Assembly: GCF_000372725.1 (NCBI RefSeq)
Contig: NW_005199770.1
Span: forward strand, 1,929,103-1,955,327
Origin: Emiliania huxleyi CCMP1516
Taxonomy: Eukaryota > Haptophyta > Isochrysidales > Noelaerhabdaceae
Length of the DNA stretch: 26,225 nt
Direction: 5' to 3'
Shown here: one piece after another, positions 1-8,312 of the stretch
How the letters are laid out: the number at the start of each line of letters is the position of its first letter
Position numbering within the stretch: position 1 is the first letter of the stretch
Program-made: the position numbers and the translations under genes
Notes under the pieces: generated by a model
Databases searched by the model: none
Told to the model about the DNA's origin: nothing
The model's input: the letters and a program-made list of their open reading frames with translations, nothing else

Positions 1-58
1 CCACCCATATCGCGTTGGTGTCCAGTCCTAGCCCCTGGCTGCTCTTCGCCTTCCTTAG

Positions 59-195
59 GCGTGCGTCGACAAGTACGAGTCGGCCTTCTAGGAACCGTCT
101 CGGAACCGTCTCGGAACCTTCCTTAGGCGTGCATCGACAAGTACGACGGGGTGGACATGGGGCTCGGCACGACGCTCGAGTTCAAGGCGCTGTGA
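59..195 (+). CDS. Duplicated last exon of an unidentified gene (5' part outside window)
   Basis: Two versions of one terminal exon stand in tandem, each after the acceptor CCTTCCTTAG. The distal one (127-195) reads ACIDKYDGVDMG, then LGTTLEFKAL and TGA. The proximal one (59-91) reads ACVDKYESAF and TAG. They share the first nine codons except Val/Ile and the switch after DKY. Depending on which acceptor is used, the protein would gain a 10- or 22-residue tail. I do not recognise the family and the upstream exons are not in the window. The coding call rests on the clean acceptors and on the same arrangement at 16557-16730 in a second gene. If 59-91 is not used as an exon, it is simply intron sequence. 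Confidence 0.5.
68..126 (+). repeat. 59-nt exon/intron cassette, copy A
   Basis: The module starts GACAAGTACGAGTCGG, carries a TAG stop, two 11-nt GTCTCGGAACC units, and ends in the acceptor CCTTCCTTAG. It matches 16575-16633 at 55 of 59 positions, although the flanking genes are unrelated. It is flanked by a near-perfect direct repeat of the next exon's start (about 51-79 and 119-145). Confidence 0.75.
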
Positions 196-414
196 GGCGC
201 GGCGCTGCGGCGTGAGCCTGCGGGCGCGGTCGGCTATCTGCGGCGTGGGAGGGAGCTGCGCGACGGAGGGCTGAGGAGGTGTCGTGAGTCGCTTTGGACA
301 TCGTCGCCTTATCGCTCTCTCGCCGCCCCCTCCTCCCACGTTCTCCAGAGTCCTGTGTTACGATATGCGACCGGCCGCGGGGCGGGGCGTGCGCGCGCGG
401 GGGGGGGGGTCTTC

Positions 415-714
415 CATAACATCGAGAAGGGCAAGGTCACCGTGTATCTAGACGAGCTGAAATGGAAGTCGTCACACGCAGCGCGGACGTGGCGGCGGAG
501 AGCGAGACCTCGTCGTTTCCACGCCTCTCTCTCGCTCACAGCCGCCGAGAGCGGCAGAGTTGACATTGACTGGCATCAAGCTCGTGGCATATCGTGAGCT
601 CCTCTTCGTCGAGCTCGAATTCCAGCTCGTTGTCGAAGGCGGCGGCAGACGCGAGAGCGCGGCGACGGCGAGGAAACGCATGGGACGCTCGACTGAGAGA
701 GATTTGTGTTGGAA
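415..714 (+). other. Exon-like fragments of an unidentified gene
   Basis: Two short stretches look coding. Around 421-477 one frame reads NIEKGKVTVYLDELKWKSS. Then a pyrimidine-rich CTCTCTCTCGCTCACAG acceptor ends near 540, and the frame after it reads ELTLTGIKLVAYRELLFVEL, with an alternating beta-strand-like pattern, until a stop near 717. No family is recognised and the frames are not joined by an obvious donor. They could be exons of the following DUF3431-like gene or of a separate gene. Between 196 and 414 nothing was found except a GC-rich tract with a run of Gs at 402-411. Confidence 0.22.
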
Positions 715-910
715 TGGCTGAGGCGGTGTGTTGGAAGGGGAGCAGGTAGTACGCAGTAGTCATCGGGGGCGACGCCGTTGGCGATGAGGGCGCGTCGCTG
801 GCGAGCGAGGGCTACAATTGTCACTTCGGCGGCGCATCCAGCCTACCTCGGAAAGAGAGAGTGAGTTACTAACCGCCCTAGCGGAGCTCCTCCGCGCTCC
901 GTACTCCAGA

Positions 911-1722
911 ATGGGGCCGAGAAGCAAAAAGAGAGACACGCGAAGTTCGGTCGAATGGCTTTCGGTCTTTCATTCGATGGGGTGGCCGACAAAGCTGGTG
1001 GTGGTCGTCCCCAGCCTCGATGGCAATCTGACGGGCAAACTTGCCCGGGTTCGCAATAGCAGCAACCTCACTTACATCGTTTACCAGCGACAAGACCCGG
1101 GTGCAGCGCGCTACTCACCCAACTTTGGTTTCGAGGGCACAACCCGAACATTGAGCAGTGGCTCGGGTGCTTGCGCGAGGACATGGCCTACGCGCCACTC
1201 ACCGGTGTCCGGCTGCTGCGCCGCGGGCTGGACGAGTGGCGCGACCAGGTCGGAGGGCGCGACGCGATCGTCGAGCAGTGCTGGCGGAACATGCTCGCGG
1301 CCTTTGACCTCTCTGGTCTGCTGCCGCCGCGGGCGAAACCGACGGTCGGCTACTACCAGGGTGAGGGAGCCCTCTTCGCCGCGTCACGAGCTCAACTGCG
1401 TCTCCACCCGTGAAGTGCGTACGCACGGGCACACGCGCTGCTCGCGGGCGGCGACGGGCGATGCCACCACGGCGAGCTGCAGTGGGAGACGCTGTTCTCG
1501 CCGCGGCTCCCCACCGCAGTCGCACTCGATGCGCCTGCCAACTGCAAGCACACCTCGGCGGGCGCGTGGGAGCACCTTGAGCACGTCATCGTCGTTTCTA
1601 CGGTTCTGCGCCCTTTCGAAGTGGCATCTGCTCTTACGCGTGAGCAGGCGGACATCGCTTCCAGGGAGGGGGGCGCCCTTCTACTCACACCACATGCTAG
1701 GGGGGGGGTGGGGCGTGAGTAG
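911..1722 (+). pseudogene. DUF3431-like protein gene, broken (frameshift, nonsense, 3' truncation)
   Basis: The first part (frame 2, ATG at 911, possibly extending to 818) reads KLVVVVPSLDG, then LTYIVYQRQDP and RYSPNFGFEG. This is the N-terminal pattern of DUF3431 proteins, glycosyltransferase-like proteins without a proven reaction. Near 1135 the homology moves to frame 1 (GHNPNIEQWLGCLREDMAYA) and continues to YYQGEGALFAASRAQLRLHP, the conserved C-terminal block. A TGA at 1411-1413 interrupts, yet the same frame continues as SAYARAHALLAGGDGRCHHG, ELQWETLFSP and CKHTSAGAWEHLEHV to a TAG at 1720. No GT/GC-AG intron removes either lesion in frame. From 1642 the coding strand runs into one arm of a perfect inverted repeat, so the true 3' end is lost. 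The family call is from memory of family patterns. Confidence 0.7.
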
Positions 1723-1761
1723 AAGGGCGCCCCCCTCCCTGGAAGCGATGTCCGCCTGCTC
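1642..1761. repeat. Perfect inverted repeat, 47-bp arms, 26-bp loop
   Basis: Arms 1642-1688 and 1715-1761 are exact reverse complements; the loop 1689-1714 contains a run of nine Gs. The left arm is the 3' part of the DUF3431-like frame, so the right arm is an inverted copy of coding sequence. With no mismatch in 47 bp it is either very recent or an assembly/cloning artefact. Confidence 0.95.
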
Positions 1762-2024
1762 CGTCCAAAAATTCACACTCGCGCGAGACACTTATGAGTT
1801 ATGTTTTCCTTTTCGTAAAACGTAGTGTCATGGCGCCCCCCGCTAGCGGTAGCGCCTCTACCGGTCTACGTCGCACCGGCACAAGTCTCGAGTGCAACTG
1901 GGAGGTAGCGAAGACCATAAAATTGAAAAAAGCAGAGTTTTACCGCACCATACAGCCACACGCATGGGGTCCCGGTGGCGCGCCGTCTCGCCTCTCCTCT
2001 TTCCCCTGCTGAGCGTCTCTGCAG

Positions 2025-2138
2025 CGTCCTAAGCTCATTCAAGACAAGCTGGTGAGCAACACCACGGACTCAAAAGCCCTCGACCGCGACCTGCAGGAGA
2101 GCCTCTACATCTCTTGTGCTCTCGTGTGCCGCAAGTGA
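2025..2138 (+). CDS. Isolated terminal exon, unidentified protein
   Basis: After a GTCTCTGCAG acceptor at 2015-2024 an open frame of 37 codons reads RPKLIQDKLVSNTTDSKALD, then RDLQESLYISCALVCRK and TGA. The balanced composition and polar/hydrophobic pattern stand out from the low-complexity frames around it. The upstream exon could not be placed: the ORF at 1794-2012 lies ahead of it, but its possible donors did not give a clean join. It may be the end of the gene disrupted upstream or a separate gene. The family is not recognised. Confidence 0.4.
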   Translation, partial: RPKLIQDKLVSNTTDSKALDRDLQESLYISCALVCRK

Positions 2139-2456
2139 GCTGCAATGAGCTGATTTTGAGCTTCTGTTTCACGCCCGGTGTCGGCTATACATCGTGTGTT
2201 CGGTGTTGAAAGAAGACCACGACTTGTGTTTTCTGTGGGAATCCTCGAGTGGGAATTGGCACATATATGTCATATCTTTAATTAAGAGAGCCTCTCCTGA
2301 GTCCTGTCTCCTCGTCGCTGCTGCACGTCGCTGGCTCGCTGCTCCGTTCTATGCCCAGCTTTTAGGTGTCGTCCACGGACGCGCGATCTGCGCCAGCTCG
2401 CCGAGAGCGCGGTCGTGCGAGGTACTGCCCAGAACTCGACCGTACGCCAGCCACGC

Positions 2457-2777
2457 CGCAGAGGGCCACCGCAGCCACCCCACGAGCATCGCACACCCCG
2501 CCGTGGGCTTGTCTTGCGCATGCAGAAGCTCTCGCACGATAGCACTGGTGCTGGTGGCAGCGACGGTGAAAGCGGTGGTGGCGCTGGCGGCGGGAGCGGA
2601 ACGGGCGGCCACCGCTGCGTCGACTTGCCGCTGCAGTCAGAGCAGCCGCCGCAGCCATTCCACGGGCAAAGCTCTTCCCACGGATCTGTCTTGCGCATGC
2701 AGAAGCTCCTGCACGATGGCGCTGGTGGCAGTGACGGTAGCGGTGATGGTGGTAGCCGCTCGGGTGGCGAAGCATGA
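2457..2777. repeat. Diverged 177-bp tandem duplication, possibly coding
   Basis: CTTGCGCATGCAGAAGCTC occurs at 2513 and 2690, 177 bp (59 codons) apart, with similar flanks. In the + frame 2415-2777 both copies read VLRMQKL(S/L)HD followed by GAGGSDG and a Gly/Ser-rich stretch. The minus strand is also open (2282-3034). The spacing is a multiple of three, which is compatible with a repetitive protein, but I cannot choose a strand and recognise no family. Confidence 0.45.
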
Positions 2778-3803
2778 TCAGTCCGCCACGCCGTGCCCGT
2801 CTGGATGGTGGACGTCCGATGGTGGACGTCCGAGCTCACTGATCTTCTCATAAAGCGTCCGTCCCCGCCCTCGTGTGAGGATGCGCCAGCGGTGCGTCTC
2901 TCCTGGGTTGCTTGATCGAGAGTGTGAAGCTGCGGCACGGAGGTCTGTATAGGACATATGACGACGACACGCTCGAGCGACACGCAGACACACACAAGCT
3001 CACAAGACACACAGCCAGCTGGGCTGCCACACACCCTGAGTGGGCGTACACATCACTCAGGGCCACGTCCCCCCTGTCGCCCCCCCCAGCACTCACGGTG
3101 CCAAGGGCTCAAACAACAGCACACAAACACAGACAGGCGCGCAGGGGGGGTAACGTGTGAGGCTAGAGCAGGCTGCTCCGCCTCGAGCAATCTCGCCGGC
3201 CGCAAGGCACGGCCAAGGTGGGGTCGTGTGAGGTGTCCATGGACGCCCTCCTCACAGGCTAGCGGCCAGCCGCTAGCCCTATCTCGCACTCATGGTTTGA
3301 CGCTAGTTCATTGGATGTTAGTTAGGATGAGTGTTCGTGTTTTCGCGAGCAGATGCGCGGGGTCTGAGGGCTGAGCTCTGAGGTATCTTGGAGGTCTCGT
3401 GAGGTGAGCCGACGGCGCGCTGCCGGCCTGCCGCTGGGCCTTGCGCTTGGCGCAATGCGCGGCGGCGCGCTTCGGGCGCTCGGGCGCGGCGCCGGCGCGC
3501 ACATTCGACATTGCCGGGGCGGCGCGGGCGGCGCGGCCCGCCCCCGCGCGGGCGCGGCGGAGGGGCGCGGTCGCTCGAGGTCGCACGCCCGGCATCACGG
3601 CGTGTGCGGCTGAAGCGGGGTAGCAGGAACGCGCGTATACGCGTGGTGGGATGGGGGGGTCTCTCGAGTGTCGAAACAAACGCCGGCTGGTGCACGTACG
3701 ACCACGCGATCGAGGACCGGAACCGCACTCCAAGTGCAATTACCTCCGAGTAGACACCCGACGCCACAGTCTGTCCGTCCACTCTCCCTCTCGCCGCCTC
3801 GCC
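2778..3803. other. Intergenic stretch without supported genes
   Basis: Contents seen: GATGGTGGACGTCC twice in tandem at 2804-2832; a hairpin GGCTAGCGGC-CA-GCCGCTAGCC at 3257-3278; an extremely GC-rich block at about 3405-3600. Reading frames here overlap on both strands, as expected from composition alone. No convincing exon, RNA gene or transposase was seen. Confidence 0.5.
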
Positions 3804-4563
3804 TCAGCTCAGCGTGAGCCCCTTCGGGAGCTGCATCGGCACGCGGCGGACTGCGGGCGGCGCGGCGGCGGCGGCGGCGGGCGGCGGCGCCGCTCGTTGC
3901 TGCTCTATGAGCGCGTCAATGTCGAGCTCATCTGTCGCCTCTGTCGCAGATGATCGAGGAGCAGTGGCCGCGACTTCACGCGAGGCCGCGGGCGGCGTCC
4001 TCCTCCCGACGCCACCCGCCTTTTGCACCGGCGCCGCCGCTGCGACCGGCCGCCAGACAGGCGGCGTCGGCAGATTGGTCGGTGGCGGTGGCAGCCTCTC
4101 CGGTGGCTGGTGCTCGGCCCCGGCCTCGGCCGGCGTGGGCGGCGGCGAGCCGGACGGAGCGGCCTCGCTGCTGCCGCCGCCGCCGTTCGACCCCACGGGT
4201 GCCATGGGCGCGGCCTCCGGCGGAGCGGCCACCATCGGCGCGCCCGTCCTCCGCGCCTCTCGCTCAGCCTGCAACTCGCGCTCGAGCATCCGTATGCGGC
4301 GCTCCTGCGCAGCGAGGGCGGTGCCGTCAGTCGCTTGGCCGCCTCTGTCCCGGGCAGCGCGGCAGCCGCGCCTGCTGCTCCATGCGCGTGTTTGCCCGCT
4401 GCAGCTCGGCGCGCAGCTGCTCCGCCTGCTGCTCGAGCGTCCGCTTGAGCACCTCCTCCACCTCGAGCGAGCGGAGCTCCTTGGTGAGGAAGTCGAGCGC
4501 CGCGCGCCGCTGAGCCGCGTGCGAGCCCGCCGGCGGTCGCATTTGCAGCGGGGATGGTCGCAT
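3804..4563 (-). CDS. Coiled-coil protein with Ala/Pro-rich tail, two exons
   Basis: Exon 1 runs 4563-4372 (ATG in the context ACAAATGCG) and exon 2 runs 4304-3804; the product is 230 residues. The 67-nt intron 4371-4305 has donor GCGCGG and acceptor CTGCGCAG. It joins in phase 0 and makes one coiled coil: LEVEEVLKRTLEQQAEQLRA, then LQRANTRMEQQ, joined to ERRIRMLERELQAEREARR. Without the splice the frame is shifted. Residues of about 85 to 230 are Ala/Pro/Gly-rich with one acidic amphipathic patch (TDELDIDALIEQQ) and end QLPKGLTLS. No enzyme domain is visible; a scaffold or adaptor role is possible but not shown. The opposite strand is open (3814-4986) only because of high GC. Confidence 0.6.
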
Positions 4564-4605
4564 TTGTTCCGGACGGTTCAGTGCTGGCGAGCCAGCGCCC
4601 GGCGG

Positions 4606-4615
4606 CATATATATG
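4606..4615. promoter_or_regulatory. Palindromic TATA-like element CATATATATG
   Basis: It lies 43 nt upstream of the minus-strand ATG at 4563 in otherwise GC-rich DNA, a plausible core promoter position for the coiled-coil gene. Being a palindrome, it could also serve the plus-strand gene downstream. A hairpin GGGGACACA/TGTGTCCCC lies at 4651-4684. Confidence 0.35.
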
Positions 4616-4956
4616 CACACGCACTGCAGGCGCGAAAAAAATCTTCCTTCGGGGACACACGATTCCAGAAATGGTTGTGTCCCCGCTCCTCGCTCGCCCG
4701 GGCGGAGGGTATGGCCGCGGAGGAGGCGAGTACGTGCCGCCAGGCCTTCCGCAGACAGCCTCTTGGGCAGACTGAGGGTCGGCTTTGCGTGGCGTGGCCC
4801 GTACGCTGCGCTGCGCAAAGCTGCGTATGCGGAGGGAGCATCCTGTGCTTCCACCGGGAAGTGCGCACCTCCTGCAGCTGGTGGAAGGCCGTGCCGCCGC
4901 TCGCCTGCTCCGTGGACAGGGCGGGGAGGCGGCGTCGCAGGACTGGGTGTGAGCAG

Positions 4957-5389
4957 GTGCCGCTTCTTCATATTTGGGACGGGTGACAAGGCGGGATGGT
5001 GCTGGCACGAGTTCACCGACAGGGCGAGCTGTCCTGAGGGGTTCGAAGAGGACCAGTACGATTTCTACGAGCTCAAGGCAGGCGCGCGCGTGGAGCTCCC
5101 GACTCGCGCCTGCGGGGGCGCGGTGGGCCCCTTTCTATTTGGCGCCGCCACGGCGTGTGCGTGCGCGTGTGTCCTCTTGCACCTCGCCAGGAGACGCCCC
5201 ACGTTGCGGTGCGGCACCTGCAACAGGCTTGTGGGCTCACCGGCGGCGATCCTGCAGATCCTCGCCGGCCGCCCGGTGGCGGTGCTGCTCACGGGAATGA
5301 GCTCGCGCGGCCGTCGGAGCGGCACGCTCCACACTGGTCTGAAGTTATTTCGATACGTGCGACGGGATACACAGCGGAGTCAAAAATAA
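4957..5389 (+). CDS. Cysteine-motif protein with C-terminal membrane segment (last exon)
   Basis: The exon follows a GTGTGAGCAG (or slightly earlier GCGTCGCAG) acceptor. It opens with CRFFIFGTGDKAGWCWHEFT, then CPEGFEEDQYDFYEL, a compact three-cysteine motif that I associate with haptophyte secreted or membrane proteins of unknown function. About 25 residues later GAVGPFLFGAATACACACVL forms a likely transmembrane helix, followed by basic residues (HLARRR) and a tail of about 65 residues to the stop at 5387. The N-terminal exons were not placed. The frame stays open back to about 4613, but that part overlaps the TATA-like region and may not be coding. The motif suggests an extracellular or lumenal face anchored by the C-terminal helix. 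Confidence 0.55.
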
Positions 5390-5464
5390 AAAACAGCCGG
5401 CTACCGCGGATGCGTCCGTGAGCCGCCCCCCGTAAGAGGCGTAAGCAACGAACCGCCGCTGCTC

Positions 5465-6423
5465 TCACTCGACACCCGGGTTGGCGGCGAGGGCGCGCGC
5501 GTAGGCCAGCGCCGCCTGCTCCGCCGTTGGGAAGGTCCCAAGGTGCTTGGCTCTTGGCTTCCTCAGCTTCGCGAGGTAAGGCCGGGCCTTGCAATTTTGC
5601 TCCTGCTTGTGGACACCCTTGAATCCCGAGCCGTGCCTGTCCGAGCCGTGCAGCGTCAAGCCCTCGGCCGCCGCTTGGCGCAGCACCTCCTCCCGCGTCT
5701 GCACGGGCGGCGCGGCGTAACCCGGGTGGAAGATCGATCCCGAGCCTTGCGGCACCTCCGCCAGCTCGACCGCCTTGGCCGCCTCGGCTGCCCCGATGGC
5801 GCGCGCGTACTCGAGCGCCGCCTCCTCTGCCGTTAGGAAGCGCCCAATGTGTTTGAGCACTCCTCCCTTGCTGATGGCGACGGAGTATGGGTATGGCTTC
5901 TTCTTCGACACGTCAAAGCCCACTCCTTTGAAGCCGGAGATCGTCCCCGGTGCACGGATCAGCGTGATACCTCCGTTGGCAGCCGTCGCAACCGCTTCTT
6001 CGGCGGTCATGCCAGCGCCGTGGTACGCTGACGCCGAGGCGGCGCCGGGCGGGTGGGCAGCCAAGCTCCGGGCATAGGCGAGGGCACCTTCCTCGGCAGT
6101 GACAAAGCTGCCGAGGCACACCACCTCGTTGGTGCCTGGCTTCCTCCTCACTGCAAAGTACTGGTGCCCCGCGCCACGATGGATAGGGCCCAGACGCTTC
6201 CCACGAGGCGGCCATGGGCGAACGTCAACGAAGGATTCGCCGGCAGTCTTCAGGTCCAGACCTTCTGAATCTGCGTGACGCAGCGCCTGCTCGCTCAGCT
6301 CCGACTCTCGCTGTGCATCCGACTCTCGCTCGGGCTCGTCGTCACGAGTTCACACTCAACCTCTACAGCGTCGTCGATGCCGTCATCGTCTGGTAGGTAC
6401 GCGACAACAGTTGAGACCTCCAT
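5465..6423 (-). CDS. Three-repeat AP2/ERF-type DNA-binding protein
   Basis: Exon 1 is 6423-6330 and exon 2 is 6270-5465, giving 299 residues. The 59-nt intron 6329-6271 has donor GCGAGA and acceptor TCACGCAG; it joins phase 1 and removes an apparent frameshift. A second acceptor 6 nt on (ATTCAG) would also keep frame. The acidic N-terminus (YLPDDDGIDD) is followed by three AP2-like units. Unit 1 is about residues 65-104 (HQYFAVRRK, then CLGSFVTAEEGALAYAR). Unit 2 is about 142-191 (SGFKGVGFDV, then HIGRFLTAEEAALEYAR). Unit 3 is about 246-295 (SGFKGVHKQ, then HLGTFPTAEQAALAYAR). Each has the (G)FKGV strand, a three-strand core and the T-A-E-E-A-A-L-A-Y-A-R helix. AP2 repeats bind DNA or serve as integrase arms; a chromatin or transcription role is likely, but the targets are unknown. 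Confidence 0.82.
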
Positions 6424-6668
6424 GCCACACACACCGAGCGCGTCGGCTAGCTTTCGCAACCTAACAGAGCCACCAAAGACCAAAACGGACTCTCACAAAG
6501 CGGCGACGCTTTTCTTTTTTCTGAACCCTGAACACTTGAAAAAAAGCCGTTAGACCTGTACCGTGTTCGCCATGACCCCCCCCAATGAACACACCAGTGA
6601 GGGAGGGCGAGACGATCGAGGGGTCCCGTACCATGCGGAATCGACCCTATCCAGTGCTCAAGTGCTCA

Positions 6669-6702
6669 AGTACACACCAATCCTCGCTACCCAACGCGGC
6701 CA
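6669..6702 (+). repeat. Dispersed host repeat carrying the foldback insertion
   Basis: The string AGTACACACCAATCCTCGCT, followed by ACCCAACGCG, occurs here and again at 9967-10006 (there with a 7-bp insertion). ACCCAACGCGGCCA occurs again at 13614-13627. The foldback element therefore sits inside an older repeat. No gene was seen between 6424 and 6668. Confidence 0.7.
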
Positions 6703-7573
6703 CTGAGGGAGGGTGTAGAGGATGTAGAGTGTAGAGCGCTGTAGAGCTGTAGAGATGTAGAGCGCTGTAGAGCTGTAGAGCTCTACATCCGCCGCGTGAC
6801 GAGGCGCCTGCGTTGTAGAGCGATGTAGAGCGCGATTTTGTTGTAGAGTTTGTTGTAGAGGCTCTACAGCCAAACCGCCGGGAAGGCAGTGACTCAAAGA
6901 GGTCGAGTCGCACTAATGGGGTGTCTCCGAGCTTACTGGAGCTCTGATGGACGGCCCTGACTATCCCTGACACACAGAGAGTCACTCTGACGGCACACAA
7001 CACCCTATAACTGCGTCATGACCAGCCTGCCATGCGTCGCCGGTGCCGCATTCATCGCTGTGCTTCTTTAGCAGGCGGTGGACTGTCGGCTGCGAGGACG
7101 GTCGCATTTGCGCGAGGCGAGGCGAGCATTGCTGCGCGTTGCATGCGCCATGCCTCGCGCCAGCGCGTGCGGGAGCTCCTGGCTGAGCGTTGAGTCCAGG
7201 TGAGTTGCGCTGGCCACGATCGCTACGCCGAGCCGAGCTGACGCGCCGAGGCGCCGGCCAGTCGCAGCTGTGAGGCATGCCACAGCAGCAGAGGCACCTG
7301 CCACCCATTGGGCGGGCAGACAGAAGGCCAGGGCAGCACTGGCAAGTGCAACGCGCCTCATGTCGGAGAGCGACCGTGCCTCGTTCGCCGCTTATGATGT
7401 AGAGTTTGTTGTAGAGATTTCACGTTGTAGAGCGCCTCTACATCGCTCTACAACGCAGGCGCCTCGTCACGCGGCGGATGTAGAGCTCTACAGCTCTACA
7501 GCGCTCCAGAGCGCTCTACATCTCTACAGCTCTACAGCGCTCTACACTCTACATCCTCTACACCCTCCCTCAG
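6703..7573. mobile_element. 871-bp foldback (MITE-like) element with 8-bp target duplication
   Basis: The termini are inverted repeats beginning CTGAGGGAGGGTGTAGAG. The left arm is 6703-6830 and the right arm 7436-7573, near-identical apart from one 10-bp indel block, and built largely of GTAGAG hexamers with an internal palindrome GTAGAGCTCTAC. The octamer CGCGGCCA flanks both ends (6695-6702 and 7574-7581). The site at 13620-13627 has the same flanks with no insert. No transposase is encoded, so the element is non-autonomous. An 8-bp duplication is typical of hAT-type elements and also reported for Zisupton/KDZ types; the terminal sequence does not settle which. Confidence 0.88.
7068..7361 (-). 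CDS. Small frame with signal peptide, inside the foldback element
   Basis: The 97-residue frame starts MRRVALASAALAFCLPAQWV and continues AGASAAVACL, a typical signal peptide with an AxA-type cleavage site. The rest is Ala/Arg-rich and unrecognised. Opposite, the plus strand holds a strong donor-like CAG|GTGAGT at about 7196-7203. It may be a host exon captured by the element or a chance frame; GC-rich DNA gives many such frames. Confidence 0.3.
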   Translation of the reverse strand: MRRVALASAALAFCLPAQWVAGASAAVACLTAATGRRLGASARLGVAIVASATHLDSTLSQELPHALARGMAHATRSNARLASRKCDRPRSRQSTAC

Positions 7574-7653
7574 CGCGGCCAAAGGATCCACATCGAGAAC
7601 CTCGAGAAAGTGCGGCTGTCTTCGTCAAAGAAGCTGTCTTCGCTCTCGGTGCA

Positions 7654-8060
7654 GGATGGGAGGACACCGAGAGCGAAGTGCGGCTGTCTTGGAGCACTTG
7701 GAGTGTCTCTTCGCAGTCTCTCTCCGATTCTCGCTGCAACCTTCGTGCCACCTCGCGGTCTCCCCCTTCTCGTCGTGCTCTCCCTTGTCGCTTCTTCCTC
7801 TGTCGCGTCGCTCTCCTCTGCCTCGTTCTGCGACGCCGCCGCCGCCTGCCGTTCCCTTGTTCTCTCGGCTTCTAAAGAAAGAAAGAAAACGGACAACCCA
7901 AGGGAGGGATGGGAGGACGGCACGCCGCCACCACACAGGGATTTTAAGGAGAGGGGTGTGATGCGCTAGCCGTCGCCCACCCTTGGGCGTCCGCCTCTTC
8001 CTATCTCTCTTCGCAGTCTCTCGCAGATTCTCGCTCGGACCTCGGCTTCTTTCGCAGTCA
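7654..8060 (-). repeat. Dispersed AT-hook-like repeat, two partial copies
   Basis: Copy 1 (7654-7870) and a partial copy 2 (7909-8060) both contain GATGGGAGGAC and TTCGCAGTCTCTC. They match 14763-15075 along most of their length. Read on the minus strand, copy 1 gives RQAAAASQNEAEESDATEEE, then TRRGRPRGGTKVAA. The distant copy gives RQAAASSRNEDEESDETEDE, then TRVRRPRGGMKVAA. An acidic stretch is followed by an RGRP AT-hook-like core. Frame and residues are conserved between copies, so it may be the remnant of a transposon protein. A perfect 14-bp inverted repeat lies at 7638-7678. Confidence 0.6.
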
Positions 8061-8107
8061 AGAATTCTTTTGGCATGTGTGTGTCCTCTGCTTGTGACCG
8101 CCTTTGT

Positions 8108-8283
8108 TGTAAAATTCTTTTTGGCACAACACTGCGTCCCGTGCCCAGTGTATAAAATAAATAAATAGAGCGGTCATCTCCAGGGAGAGATGGGCGACGC
8201 ATACGAACACAGAGGGTCAGTGCGCACCCCGCCCCGCTCCGTGCCCAGTGTTGTGCGACGGAGCTTTTTGTAAAATTCTTTTT
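8108..8283 (+). promoter_or_regulatory. Promoter block of F-box/RCC1 gene 1
   Basis: CCAGTGTTGTGCG at 8245 and TGTAAAATTCTTTTT at 8269-8283 lie 30-70 nt before the ATG at 8313. The same two strings, same order and similar spacing, precede F-box/RCC1 gene 2 (22084-22116). A rearranged copy sits at 8108-8168: TGTAAAATTCTTTTTGG, then CACAACACTG (the inverse of CAGTGTTGTG), then GTGCCCAGTGTATAAAATA with a TATA-like end. Confidence 0.55.
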
Positions 8284-8312
8284 GGGGGAGGGGCATTTCT
8301 TTTGCGATCTGT

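Noticed and set aside
1411..1413. In-frame TGA as a selenocysteine codon
   Set aside because: The aligned family position is not a known redox site as far as I can tell, and a separate frameshift nearby favours pseudogene decay.
3814..4986. 390-residue plus-strand frame
   Set aside because: Antisense to the coiled-coil gene; Ser/Ala/Arg composition typical of GC-rich shadow frames.
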